A stretch of DNA of 64,000 bases from positions 570,501 to 634,500 of the forward strand of contig JAPWGK010000009.1 of the NCBI GenBank assembly GCA_029641185.1. Direction: 5' to 3'. The notes beneath the pieces are model-generated. The model worked only from the letters and a program-made list of their open reading frames with translations. It was not told where the DNA came from and searched no databases. A program made the translations under genes and the position numbers. Source of the stretch: Pseudofabraea citricarpa. Lineage: Eukaryota > Ascomycota > Leotiomycetes > Helotiales > Dermateaceae. Position 1 is the first letter of the stretch, and each line of letters starts with the position of its first letter. Positions 22,301-35,007 of the stretch are shown here, one piece after another.

Positions 22301-23921
22301 TATAATAAAGACTTAGTCGAGGTCCTCTGTAGAAATTCTCGCCAGCCGGACTGGTATCGAAGCGACTTGACAGCTCTGGTTGCCGCTTGTCGTATTGCTG
22401 CGACACGAGTATGTGAGCTCAATGATCGTTATGGTAGCGAGTATGTCTTCTCTCCAGGGCCAAAACACTATTCTAACTTCGCTCTAGGGTCTATGAAGCA
22501 GCATGCAATGAATTATTGTCTCGAAATCGGACCGCTGTTGGCAAGCTAATCGAGACTCAGTTTTCTACCGAGCCATCTGTGTTTACCGATTTTGTTGACG
22601 ATGACGGTTCGGGAGTTGGCCCTTTTGCCATCAAATGCACAATGAAGAGGTCGAATGGTAAGTTGAAGTTTGACTGGTCAGGATCAAGTCCACAGAGTGA
22701 AAGGTCCATCAACTATTACCTGTCTTCTACTATGTTTAAGATGTTTGTTGGGTGAGTATTGATCCTCTATATTTATACCCCAAGTACTTGCTGACGACCT
22801 GGAGATATTATCTGCTGGCGGTATTTGACCCCCATTGCGTAGTCAACGATGGCTTTCACGATCTTCTCGAGGTGGAGATTCCAGAAGGCTCTGTGCTGAA
22901 ACCCGTGAGGCCAGCTGCCATAAGCTGCAGAACTCACCTTCTTGGTAGAGTTATGGATGTTGTGCAAGCTCTCATGGGACAGAAGAATCCAGCATACCGG
23001 GCCGCGGCTGGCTTTTCAGACTCGCCACATTTCTTCTATTCTGGCTGGAAGCCAAACGGAGAATGGTACCAGCTTTATCAGATCGGGTTCGGTGGGGTAC
23101 CTGCACGTCCTGCAGGTGATGGAGTGAGTGTAGCCATTCTAAGAGCTCGGTGGAAGCGCGCTAACCTGGGGTTTGTCTAGCCTGATTGTCACTGTCTCTT
23201 CCCAGCAATCAAGTCCATACCCACCGAAAGTATCGAACTGAATTTTCCTTTGCGTATCGAAGCCAATGAAGCCTACCCTGATACTGGCGGGCCTGGGTTT
23301 TACCGCGGTGGAAACGCACAAAGAACGCTTTATCGCTTCCTTTGCCGTGGAGAATTCAGCATCCACGACGATAGATGGTTCACCAAACCGTGGGGAATTG
23401 ATGGTGGAGAACCAGGGAGCCGCTCCAGAAAGATTCTCCACAAGCAATCTGAAGGCGCTACTAGTAGAAGTATTGTCCTGCCATCAAAATGCGATCATAT
23501 TACGGTTGAGCCAAATGATCTCCTTGAATGGATTACTTGGGGCGGTGGAGGCTTGGGAGATCCACTGACCAGACCTGCAGAGAAGGTTGCTTTAGAAGTG
23601 CATCGGAAGCTGGTGACAATTGAAGGGGCGGCGAGAAATTATGGGGTCGTCGTTGATTCTGAGGACTTCCATGTCGATGTGGACGCGACCGAGTCATTAC
23701 GATCCAAGATCCACTCCGGACGGGCAGCAGATTGGAACACCAACCTGTATAATAGAGGCGGAACTTTGGCGGCATTGAGAGCATCTTGCTTGGAGGAGAC
23801 TGGATTGCCTGCTCCAAGACCGCAATGGGAGTCAGAGCCGTACGGCCCGCACAATGGTGTTGTGTATGTGAAGGATTGGTATAAGCAGATGTGGGAGATG
23901 GGTGACTGGGAGCTTGAATAA
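19334..23921 (+). CDS. Fused hydantoinase/5-oxoprolinase (HyuA-HyuB)
   Basis: Nine exons: 19334-19396, 19445-19628, 19679-20255, 20308-20572, 20688-22147, 22195-22440, 22488-22751, 22805-23123 and 23181-23921, giving 1372 aa in frame. The N-terminal half is the ATP-dependent HyuA fold: GVDVGGTFTDV (phosphate loop), HHGTTVATNAVLE, SGPAGGIQG, LDMGGTSTDCA, TVGAGGGSI and AFGGAGPLHA. The C-terminal half is HyuB: LRCAMSPAIREQQDEFN, GDVFVTNDVYQVGGAVTHLND and EWITWGGGGLGDPL. Fungal and animal 5-oxoprolinases and fungal N-methylhydantoinase-like proteins share this fusion. The reaction is ATP-driven opening of a cyclic amide; the exact substrate (5-oxoproline, hydantoin or other) is open. Cytosolic. 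Its place beside an amidase, a Dal5-type carrier and oxygenases suggests cyclic-amide catabolism. Confidence 0.95.
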
Positions 23922-25101
23922 AGATGTCATAGCTGAGACTTTTTACCCAAAATCATGCAGTTTGACTTCATTCGAACGTAATTTGTGCATTACCGCGATT
24001 CCCCTTGGACAGACAAAAATGCTACGTTGCTCGGGTAGCTATTCATTAAGCGAGCTCTTCAACTCAGTCAACCTAACTTTGTTTCATTCGAACAATTCCC
24101 TCAGACTATTTCTGGATAGAATTATCGGGGCATTGTTCGCCGCTTTCATCAAATTCCATGCTGGTCGCTTTATGGCGTAGCTGGGAGTGTTTTTTGGGAC
24201 TCGAGCTAGTACCAGCCTGCTTTGGGATTTTCTGCATATCATTATTCAATCTTAGATAAGAGCAGGATTTATATTAAAATCATAACTTGTCACTCAGTGC
24301 AATACTGTTACTTGAATAGACCCTCCAAGCTATCCCAAGAGGCATCAAAGTCAACTTTGTTTTTATTTAACTTACATTCATAATTTGGTTAAGAGATACT
24401 TTAAATCCTCACGCTTAAAAATTTGGTAAGATTAAAGGGTCTTAGATAGACAGTTCCCAAGGACAGGAGATGAATGAAAAACACGCTTGTGTACTCGCAA
24501 AATGAAGGGGGTAAGTGAAAGTTGAAAGCCGATGAAAAACGTTCTTTTTAACGGAGAAAGAACAAAAACAATTAATTGAGAAAGACGCGGCTCAAAAGTA
24601 ACATAAACATAAGCAAGAGCGAATGAAAATTCAACTTTGGGGGGATATATTCTAGGCAAAGTAATTCGAATATTTTAACGCGCTTGGCATGGAGATTCCT
24701 CAAGGGTTGACTTGGTCTTTCGTATCACTGCCATGTAAATTCGGCAACTTTGGTGTAATGAAATCTAATGACAGCGAAAATAATGGTTGTATTAAAAAGA
24801 GAAGTACAGTGAATAAACATAAAGTAAGAGTACCGCCAAAGTAACTAAACGTGCAAGAACATTCATCCCCAATGGAAAGGATGTGAGATATGATTGGCTG
24901 TTCGCTTCTTCGCTTACTTCCGAAGTACCCGACGTTTCACTCTCACATCCCTGAAAAGCGGTGGCAGAATATCAAGGACGACGACTTCACTTCATCCCAC
25001 CAACAACCCCGCACAGCCACCATCAACCAGACCTCTAGCTCATTCATATCCTCGTGCCCTCATACTTCATTTCTCAATCGATCCTAAGATCATCTGACAA
25101 C
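23922..25101. other. Intergenic, no gene seen
   Basis: AT-rich spacer between the hydantoinase 3' end and the metacaspase promoter. Pyrimidine-rich runs with CAACAACCC and CAACC before 25102 look like a 5' leader. Nothing else recognised. Confidence 0.5.
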
Positions 25102-26720
25102 ATGTCAGGATATCCAGGTCAAGGCTACCCAGGTCAGGGATACCAGGGACAGGGATATGGCGGTGGATATGACCAGCCTCAGCAGTACGTTGATTCCTAG
25201 CCCCTTAGATCGATTCCATACTTACATCTACCTTAGACCTGGATACAATGGTGATTATGGCCAGCAAGGAGGTTACAGGTATCAACAGCCGCCGCCACAG
25301 CAGTACGGAGGATATTCAGAGGTATGCTTGATTCGACATAAAGAAAGTCTGCAGCTGATGTGTGTCCAGCCTCCACCACAACAATACGGCGGCTACCCCA
25401 GAGACCCTGGATATAACCAAGAACACTCAAGACATGGTATGAAACATATTTCATCATTATAAGACTGCAGATCTGACTAAATTCTATAGCTCCTCCACCA
25501 CCACCTGAAAACATGGTCAGCTTTGGCCATGGTGCGCCACAAGATTATTCTTTCAAGTATTCCAACTGTACAGGAAGACGAAAAGCTCTTCTCATTGGTA
25601 TCAATTACTTCGGCCAAGAGGGTGAATTGAGAGGTTGTATCAATGATGTCCACAATGTCTCCAGCTATCTTAGTCAAAACTTTGGATATCAGAGGGACGA
25701 CATGGTTACTCTTACAGATGATTCAAATGATGCTATGGGCCAACCTACAAAAGAGAACATCCTTCGAGCTATGAATTGGCTCGTGCAGGGATCTCAGCCA
25801 AACGACTCGCTATTCTTCCATTATTCCGGTATGGCCCCCGACCAAATGTGACCAGCCAGATAATAGCTAACGATCCAAGGTCACGGTGGACAAACCAGAG
25901 ATACTGATGGAGATGAAGATGATGGTTTCGATGAAGTCATCTATCCTGTAGATTTTAGATCCGTCGGCCACATTGTTGATGACCAAATTCATTCAATCAT
26001 GGTTACACCATTGCAGGCTGGTGTCCGCCTTACCGCCATTTTCGACTCTTGTCATTCTGGTTCAGTCCTCGACCTTCCATATATTTATTCTACACAGGGA
26101 GTTCTTAAAGAGCCTAATCTCGCTAAGGAAGCCGGAATGGGCCTTCTGAACGTGTTCTCATCGGCTTCACAGGGAGACTATGGTAGTGCAGCTAGCCATG
26201 TTATGGACTTCTTCAAAAAGGCCACAACAGGTGATGATGCTTACAAAAAGACTGTCGAAACTAAGACATCTCCCGCAGACGTAATTCTCTTGTCTGGCAG
26301 TAAAGATGATCAAACATCGTATGTATCAACCACTCATGTTTATTGGATAATCCGCGTTTGTTTTATGATGGTGTGGCGATACTTGCCTAAAGAGAACTGT
26401 GATCAACTCTTTTTGGCGGGATTTCTTTTCCATTGGTAGTTTATATTTGAGACATGCTAACACAAGAATTTAGAGCTGATGCAACTATTGCTTCCCAAGC
26501 TACTGGCGCCATGTCATTTGCATTTATCAGCGCAATGAAAGCCAACCCTAAACAGAGTTACGTGGAACTTCTCAATTCAATTCGAGATATCCTCGAGGCG
26601 AAGTATTCCCAAAAACCGCAACTTAGTTGCAGTCACCCTCTTGGTACGTTCTGAATATTATTTGGTTTATATATCGACTAACATCATTGATTAGACACTG
26701 ACCTGCTCTTCATCATGTAA
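25102..26720 (+). CDS. casA/MCA1-like: Metacaspase (type I, caspase-like cysteine protease)
   Basis: Exons 25102-25184, 25237-25321, 25370-25436, 25490-25828, 25880-26318, 26474-26643 and 26695-26720, giving 402 aa. The N-terminal prodomain (about 80 aa) is Gly/Tyr/Gln/Pro-rich with repeats such as YPGQGY and QQYGGY, the prion-like type I prodomain. The peptidase C14 domain starts at [10 protein letters not shown]. The catalytic His is in YSGHGGQ and the catalytic Cys in DSCHSGS. An acidic stretch [12 protein letters not shown] contributes to the substrate pocket and calcium dependence. It cleaves after Arg/Lys and acts in stress response, protein quality control and cell death in fungi. All seven exons join in frame; the 155-nt intron before exon 6 is the longest. 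Confidence 0.95.
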
Positions 26721-27242
26721 TTCGGACAGTTTCATTAGGATTGATCAAGGTCTAAGCCCTCTGCGAGCAACATAGAGAATTTCAATCATGGGTCCCATGA
26801 TATGATCAAGTTCCACGTTCGATAGTTTTGTTCCCTAAAAACGCAGGCGCCTAGGATAAACAAATGAAATAGCGATGTTTTGAACTTATGAGATCCCCGC
26901 GAGGCTACCGTAATCCTTTTTGTGGATGATTTCTTTCTTTTCTTTTCCATAGTCGTTGGCGACAAAAGATACTACTGACATTCGAGGAAAGGAAGTCAGA
27001 CATTCTCTGCAAATCTGCAAGCGAGCTGACTAGTCGTTTGCACGGGATTCTACTAACCTGATTGACTATCTCCAACTTGATACCTCCACAATGCCTTAGT
27101 GGGGCTTATTCTTTAGCCGGAAATTTATCCACAAATTAGCGACGCTCGTTAGAATCATTTGAATCTACTCGTCTTTAAAAGCTCACATTCTGTTCACATC
27201 CGCACAGATCAATATTTTTCAGGCCACAATTAATTGGTAATC
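26721..27242. promoter_or_regulatory. Intergenic with XlnR/Xyr1-type site at 27112-27118
   Basis: TTTAGCC at 27112-27118 is GGCTAAA on the other strand, the core site of the xylanolytic activator XlnR/Xyr1, 125 bp before the start codon of the GH43 gene. One site alone is weak evidence. No gene seen in this stretch. Confidence 0.4.
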
Positions 27243-28998
27243 ATGTCCAATCAATATCGTAACCCGATCCTGCCAGGATTCAATCCTGACCCATCAATTA
27301 TTCGTACAGGCTCTGATTTCTTTCTTGTGACGTCGTCATTTGAATACTTTCCAGGCATACCAATCTATCATAGCAAGGATTTGCTTGACTGGAAACTCAT
27401 TGGACATGCTCTTACACGTCGAAGCCAGCTTGATGTTCGGACACCCGAGCCTGGTGGTGGTATTTGGGCTGCTACAATTAGACAGCATGAAGGAAATTTC
27501 TACGTCATGGCTGCATGTTATGATAGGTATAGACCCCAGGTAGATGACCGAGTTTGGCCAAGGGGGTTCTATGTGAAAACAACTGATATTTGGGCTGAAG
27601 ATTCTTGGTCTGATCCTGTTTATTTTGATCAAGCTGGATTTGATCAGGATGTGAGTGGATTATCTCGTACCTAGTAGAAAGATAAATGTACTAACATCCC
27701 CTCTTAGTTATTCTGGGATGATGATGGCACCGTCTACTTATCGACAACCTATCGCAAACTCCACCGCACACCCTGTGATCCACCGATCAAAGACTTTGCC
27801 GTTCACGTGTGTACTGTAGACATGACCAGCGGTCGTTGCACCTCCCAGCCAAAGATGATCCGAGAATCATCTTCTGGTGTCGCTGAGGGCTCACATATCC
27901 TAAAGCGCGGAAAATATTACTACTTGTTCACAGCAGAAGGCGGTACAGAATCCGGACACTGCGAGTGGGTAAGCCGCTCTGAAACAGGTCCGTTCGGGCC
28001 TTGGGAGCTCGGCAAGAAAAATCCACTCTGGAGAAATGGGACGGATGATGAGGTTCAGAATACTGGACATGCGGATTTTGTCGAGGATGAAAAGGGCCGG
28101 TGGTGGGCGGTTTTCTTGGGTGTGAGACCGGTGAGATCTGGGAATCAGTGGCGAACGTCAGTTTTCGGTACGTGTTTTTAATGCCACCTGTGTTATTAAC
28201 AGAGATATTGACTCCAATAGGTCGAGAAAGTTTCCTGGTTCCTATGGCCTGGGAAGAAGATTGGCCGGTTATCAATGGAGGTCAAAAGGTGACTCTTCAA
28301 GGTTCAGGTCCTGGCATGTATCTTCTCGACCACACCGTCACGTGGCGAGACGATTTCAACGAACCCACCATGTCCTTGGGGTGGTATCGGAAGAGTAAGT
28401 AATAAGCCGGAACTTCAATTTCTGTAAGCTGATTTGTATAGATACACCAATGACGGTTGATTTCTCATTGTCTGAAAATCCAGGCCATCTCCGCCTCTAT
28501 GGAGGTCCATACGCGTTAAACGTGCCAACCTGTCCAACACTCTTCCTCCGCAAACAAACAACGCGTTGCGTAACTTGGCAGACGGAACTCTCTTTCCAAA
28601 CAGACTCGCCGAACACTGAAGCTGGGACGGTCCTCTGGTGGAATTACTTCACATACAGCAGCATCGGGATCCGCCGTTCCGCCATAGACGATAGCAAAAG
28701 AATCGTTAGGTTCAGACCAGCTGAAGGGGAAGAAGTGACAACAGAGTTGAATAGCCAGGACTCGGATGTTAGCTTCGTGATCCAGTGTACGGATGAGAAT
28801 TATAGATTTGGCTTCGTTGAGATTTTGGGGAAGAGCGGCGAGAAGGTGCAGTGGCTCGGAGAGGTTACGACTGAGGTTATGACGAAGGATCCTCCTGTTG
28901 GTGCCCCATTTACTGGCATGATGCTGGGGGTCTATGCTTTTGGTGAGTTGGAGGGATGTCTTGTGCCTGCGGACTTTAAATATGCTGAGTTCTATTGA
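27243..28998 (+). CDS. GH43 family glycosidase (beta-xylosidase-like)
   Basis: Exons 27243-27650, 27708-28167, 28221-28394 and 28442-28998, giving 532 aa. The N-terminal five-blade propeller opens with NPILPGFNPDPSIIR, which carries the catalytic-base Asp. LFWDDDGTVYLS follows (structural Asp), and SHILKRGKYYYLFTAEGG contains the acid/base region (VAEGSHI). The C-terminal about 200 aa form the beta-sandwich (GH43_C2-like) domain. No signal peptide, so it is probably intracellular and acts on imported xylo-oligosaccharides or arabinosides; family substrates are beta-xylosides and alpha-arabinofuranosides. Convergent with a sugar transporter 230 bp downstream, which supports an uptake-then-hydrolysis pair. 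Confidence 0.94.
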
Positions 28999-29229
28999 GT
29001 TCTTGCGTGTGGGTAAATTGGAAACTTTTTACCCTTGTTAAAGTGGGACTTTTCATCACTTGCAAGAAAACTTTCGTTTCGTGGTACACAAATTAGAATT
29101 GTAAACAGTAATGTAACCCTTCAGGGCTGATATTCATAGTTTTTGATTTAAGAGCCATCGCAACTACTCTAAGGCGGACAGAAACATACATAGATGACTA
29201 GTTCAGCAATCTATAAAACTAATTAGGAA

Positions 29230-31140
29230 TCATGCCGAAGCTACCTTGCTCGTAACGACCTCCCCAGCCTTGGTGGTAGCGGTGGCTTCATCATTTTCAT
29301 CGTATGGGGGTCTTCCATCGATTAGATCTAGCTTGCCACCTTTGACGACCTCATCTAGGGTAACGATCTCGCTCCTCTTTAGACCATTAAACAACTGATC
29401 AATCTCTTCGAGGGAGAGCTGTTTAGTCTCGACGAAGACATAGTAGATGACGATACACATGAAGACGTTCCAGACAATACCGATGATATAAAATCTCCAA
29501 GTGATGTTGCTATACGAGTTAGCTTCAGGCCCAAACAAAAACCAAGAAACAGGTAGAGAGCTTACGCGAGACCGATAGGAATCAACCATTGGTTTACGAA
29601 TCCTGCAGAGGATGTGATCATGTGGTATATGGCCATTCCTTTGGCTCTGATGCTGAAGTTCAACACCTCGGCGCAGTAGGAGAAACTGATGGGGGTCCAG
29701 GTACTGCTGTAGCCAAATTGGAAGAGGAAGACCATTGCTACGACGCCAATTTGTCGAGAAGTGTTGGCGCCTTTGAGGGGTGAGGAGGTTAAGCCAGCCA
29801 TGACACAAAGACAGGCAGCACACCAAAGAGATCCAAAGTCTAATATCGAGTCAGCAAAAATTATCAACAACCATGTGCTATCAATGGGAACCTACACATC
29901 ATCTTCTTCCTCCCCGCCTTATCGACAACGCAAACACCAGCAATAGCCGAGCAGAAAGCGAAAGCCGTGACGCCGAGATTGATAGACAATTTAGTCTTGG
30001 TATCCGTGATGCCGACCAGAGTCAGGACCGAGCTCAGGTAGTAAGTGATCAGAGAGCTGCCGACAGTCTGCTCGAACACACCGAGGAGAAGCAAAGTCAG
30101 CGCGCGACGCTGGTTGCCGCGATGGGTCCAGAAGTTCCGCAGCCACACTTTCCACGTTACGGCATTCTCGGCCTTTTCCAACGCGATCGTCTCGGTGATC
30201 TCCTTCATCTCAGCAAGGACCAACGGCGCTTGGAAATCACCACCAGCGTGGAATCGCGCGAGTACCGCAGCTGCTTCCTCATGCCGGTCTTGGCCCACGA
30301 GCCATCTGGGAGATTCGGGAATGAAAGGAACGATTACTGCACAGAGTAAACCCGGACCCCTATCTCGATCAGTTTAAAAATTCAAAGGCTGGAAGAGCGA
30401 GCTTACATCTGAACAAGAGACAAAATTCTCCACGACCAGGTGCTTGTTAGGTGAAAGGTCCCCAGTCCAATCGATGCTGCGAGAATGGAGCCAAGTAACC
30501 AATTGGCCCAGTAGAATCCAGCAATGAATCCACGCTTTCCAGGTGGTGCCATTTCTGCAAGGTAAGGCGGAACAGATGTTGTGTTGATAGTGCTGGCTAT
30601 ACCGAGCACGACCCGTCCAACCATGAACTGAGCGAGAGTGGTGGAGGTTCCTTGGATGATAGCCCCGATGATAGTCACTCCAGCAGCCGAGTACATTCCT
30701 ACTTTACGACCCCATTTATCTACTAGTTGCCCAGCAAAGAGACCAGCGAAGATGGATCCGAGATTCATCACGCTGACGTTCAACCCCATGGTGGTGGCAT
30801 TCAAGCCAAAATAAGCCTTGTAGGCAGGCATATTATTCAGAGTTCCCCTGCACAACGTTAGCCAGAAGGTCAAGATGTCAATAATGGGAGAGACAAAATC
30901 CTACATCTGCGCCGAGTCAAATCCAACACTGACACAGTTCACGGCCGCGACTATACACACAAGAGCCAAGGCTCTGCTGATGCCGGCCATTTTTGCCACC
31001 ACAGAAGAATACTTCAGGTTTCTGAAGCTGCGAAGCTGCGAATTGCGACGTCCATTTTGGAACACAGAATCGTTCTTTATGTCTAATGCTGGAGCGGAAG
31101 ACGCGACGCGCCGGCATATGGACGCATCCCATTCTTGCAA
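29230..31140 (-). CDS. Sugar transporter (MFS, SP family)
   Basis: Exons on the - strand are 31140-30905, 30847-30407, 30359-29896, 29839-29566 and 29509-29230, giving 564 aa. A cytosolic leader of about 50 aa precedes TM1 (ISRALALVCIVAAVNCVSVG); an internal Met at 30989 is a possible shorter start. Signatures are DKWGRKVGMYSA (loop 2-3 GRK), PESPRWLVG after TM6, DKAGRKKM (second GR/K loop) and FVETKQLSLEEID after TM12. It is a plasma-membrane hexose/pentose/oligosaccharide proton symporter. FNASxxY-type lactose/cellodextrin motifs are only partly matched, so the substrate is open. The adjacent xylosidase argues for xylo-oligosaccharide or pentose uptake. Confidence 0.93.
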
Positions 31141-32751
31141 TCTTCAAGCTTCAAAGCTCAAGCCTGTCGCTTTCCTTGGCGCCGCGACGTCGAGTAGACC
31201 ACTACAGAACCAGACTTATTAATTGCGAGAATGCATTTGGCTGTACTTGGCAACCAGCTTGCTCAGCAGATGTTACCTCGAAGGAAGATAGGAATGACCG
31301 CCTTAAAAGACTAGATAGCTTACCCCTGGAGTATATCGTTCTCCACTAAGCGACGCTTGGCATAGGGCTGGGCATAGACTTGGCAACACGAAGACGGGGA
31401 AATGCTTGCTTATCTCTTAAATCAATTGGGTGCAAGAATGGGCCTTGAGCATCGGGTGAGTTTCGGGCAAGATATGGGCGGACTGACCGAAGTGATGAAG
31501 TCCAGAGGTGGTATCACGATGTCTTTGGTCTGGTGAAGCTGAATTATCTCAGTCTCAAGTCAACTTCTGCTTCTTTTTAAAGTCTTCTCTTCGTGCATTG
31601 GATTTCATATACATGTCTACATTTTCTTTTCCCGCAAGTAGTACTTGGAACAAACAGAATTGGTTAGAGTTGTCGATATTGAAACATACCGAAGCACTGC
31701 CTGTGAATGATAATAGCGGTAGATTTTGCTCCTGCTGCCACTCCTCCCTCAAATAATGCCCTGCAGTTCTTTCTGGGCTCTGGGTAAATTACCCATCCTG
31801 CAGAAGTTCTTTCGCACTAAGGCGGTCTCCAGGGTCGAATTTCATAATTTCAAGTATGAAAGTCTCTCTTGCCATAACCGAAAATTTCCAGGTCCGCGTC
31901 CCTTTGGCATAGCTTCATTTCCTCAAATGGAACCATAGCCATAACTACTACAGGACCTGGGAAATAGACCAAAGAAGCGATTCATTTCCACGAAAAAATG
32001 GAGTATCGTATATGTAATTATCTTGAGCCTCAAAGATATGGAATTTATGATCCCGGATTAGACTGATTAACTGGGTAGTCGGTTAGTTTCTTGACCAATT
32101 CAAATCTAAAGGAAATACTGACTATAAGAGCAAAACTCCAGAGATCCGCAGACGTGTTTCGAGGAATATCCAGGGATTGGGGTTGATCAAGAGTTTAAGA
32201 ACATCCCACTCATTATACAGCCAGCTACCGATACCCATCCACATACGTATTTTCCACAACAGCAGACTCAAGTTCCTGGACTTCTATCCGCTGTGAGTAT
32301 AACCACGGTGTAGAATCTGCGTGCTAAAGTCCGCGGCGATGTAAAACAATTCAGCAACTTGCTTTAGAATCTTGTATGCGTTGATGTTACCTTGACGAGG
32401 CTGCCTGATAGTGAACAAATATGAGGTTGGCATATTATGCATTCGCTGGAATCGAACTTTGAAGGAACATAAAAGTGAGTAGCTAAGCGGTGTAGTACAG
32501 GAGATTTTGATACGAGAAGGTACGTTAAAGGCTAAGTGAAGTAAATCCTTGTAATCTCTTTTATGTCTCAAATCTTATACAAAGGACGGGACTGATTAAA
32601 TTTTCTACGGTTCTGCACTTTGGTTTCATTCACTTGCTAATAGAAGCCTTGTGGCATGTAGAAAATTTAGTGTTATGCTTCTCAGATTTCGCATCTATAA
32701 AAGAAACGCTTCCTGCTCTAGATGGGCATCATATACGCCATTGATAATAAT
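31141..32751. other. Intergenic, no gene seen
   Basis: No coherent coding region, RNA gene or repeat recognised. It holds the promoter of the sugar transporter on the left and the 3' flank of the permease on the right. Confidence 0.5.
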
Positions 32752-35007
32752 CTAACTAAAGATCTTATCCAACCACCCGTGCCAGACCGTCTTTGGTTTC
32801 CTCTCGACGTAAGTCCGTGTATACTCATCAATCTCGTCGACTTCTGCAGTTCTCAATATGACCTCGTGGGGCTTGAGCCATTTAGTCTTCTTGACCAACT
32901 TCCAACTGACGAAGATGATAGGGAAGACGGCAATCATAGCATATGAGAAGAGGAAGGTTGGTACATCCCATTGTCCTATCTCAAAATTAGTTCTTTCTCT
33001 TTATGCACAAGAGAATATAGATCTTTACCGGGTAAGAAAACTGTATATCCGCCGACAAAAGTCATGATGAAACATCCTGTGAGTGCGTAATAAGCAGAGA
33101 ATGGCTGCCAGAAGGATTTGTGTGGCAGCGTATTGCGATCTAGTCCTTGGGCGTCACAGGCTCGCTTCCAGTGAAGGAATGTATATGCCATGACGGAGAA
33201 GTTGATTAATTGACTAGCAGTAACCAGATTGACGAACCATTGCAGGACAACAGCTGCGTTGTTTGATACCTGTAGGAAGGATAACAGAGCAATGGCGAGG
33301 GTGAATGCAACACAGTAGACCGGTACACCTTGCTTATTGCAGTATCTCAATATCTTGGGAGCTTTGCCTTCTAGAGCGAGTCCAAATAAAGATCGAGAAG
33401 CACAGTAGACGTAACTGTTACCAGCAGAGAAAGCTGATGCTAAAACCATGGAGTTGACGATGTGAGGAAGAACCTTAATCTTGAGTCTGTTCATTGCAAC
33501 AACATAAGGAGATGCAGCAGCTCCAGGAAGACCATTCGTGAAAGCGTCTTGAAGTTCTTGATCATCATATGGTACGAGGATACCAACTGCCAAACTTCCC
33601 AAGACGAAGAAAGTTGTCAGACGATAGAAGACGCTCTTATATGCTCTGGGCATGCTGACTCTCGGGTTCTCGGCTTCTCCTGCTGCCATAGAAACATAAT
33701 CGGGGCCAGCAATGGCGAATGCTGCCTGGATGAGACATTGTAGGAATCCCAACCAACGTCCCAAAGACCCTTCATAGTAAAGTTCCGTGAAAGCTCCCGG
33801 GTTCTTCCAGTAACGAAAACCGAACCGATCATGGATTGGATTCCCACCCAGCATGGCTATGAATGTGAAAATAATAAGACCGACAATCAAAAGCACTTTA
33901 CCAAGGGCTTCGAAGGGTTAGCAATAGTTCTCCAAATCAGTTGATTGGTGATTTTACCTAGCCAAAATTCGGATTCTCCGTACCACTAGAAATATCAAGT
34001 TAGCTTAAATCACAGCCAGACAAAACAACGACAGAACAAATTCGTAGGATATCGAGGCTCGAAAGACGATATACCGCTTTACTTCAAGCTCAGTACTCAG
34101 CAATTGAGGAGCAATTGACACGAATATCTTTTGTCTTCATGCATTTCCCAAATGGAATTATACTCGTACATACTTTCACGGCGAATAGATTGATAATACT
34201 GCGGTCTGTCAATACCACAACATATCAACAATGAAGGCCAAATACTTACGCATAGCACACAAGAATTATCGCAATAATAGCTCCAGGGGGTACGGCAGTA
34301 CTCCAAAAATGAATGATAACGTTACAAGCCACGATTTCGAAAGGTACCAGTGCCGCTTCGAAGACGAAGAAGTTATAACCAGCTGCAACGCCAAAAGCCT
34401 CGTCGACATAACGACCGGCAAACCGAATGAAAGGGGACGAGATTGGCAGGTATGTAACCATCTCAGACATGCCTAGATATAAGATTAGAGTTTTCTTTTT
34501 GGTGCAGTGGATTTGGTCGCTGTGGGTTCACTAACAGTTGGTAACGGCCAGAATAAATGTACACCTATCACATTAAATCATGAGACAAATAGACCAGGTT
34601 TTGGGAAGAATGGTAGGTTGTGAGTGAAATTGAAGAAAAAAAGGCTCGTCTGCCGCATCTACTCCTCGCACCAGTACTCGCCGCAGAGCCTGCCAAATAA
34701 CATACCATATTGTAAAAGCCAAAAACAGACTCCCTGGTCCTCCATTGATCAACCCGCGGCCAATCTGCACATACAATGCCGTACCAATTGTGCCTCCAAT
34801 ACCAATCAATTGAATGTGTCTCGGGCGCAATTGGCGATGGGTAGCATCATGAGTGACTCGAACTGAGGCACTTTCAGAATCGCCAGATCCAACATATTGT
34901 TCTCCTTGAGGGTTTTTCTCGTAGTTTCCGAAATTCGAGGAGCCGGTCTCCTTGTTATGAATTCCATAGTCAGTAGATCCTGGGATTTCGACGCCGGTGG
35001 AGGTCAT
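32752..35007 (-). CDS. Amino-acid permease (AAP/YAT family, APC superfamily)
   Basis: Seven exons on the - strand: 35007-34706, 34564-34536, 34472-34250, 34198-34174, 33985-33958, 33907-33029 and 32975-32752, giving 569 aa in frame. Three exons are only 25-29 nt. After an 80-residue polar cytosolic N-terminus, TM1 begins at RHIQLIGIGGTIGTALYVQ, the hallmark of fungal amino-acid permeases. Next come MVTYLPISSPFIRFAGRYVD (TM3 region), FAIAGPDYVSMAAGEAENPR and VYCASRSLFGLALEGKAPK. About 12 TM segments; the C-terminal tail is basic. It is a plasma-membrane proton/amino-acid symporter; specificity is not readable. The closest feel is to fungal INDA1/proline-type permeases (inference). Confidence 0.94.
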
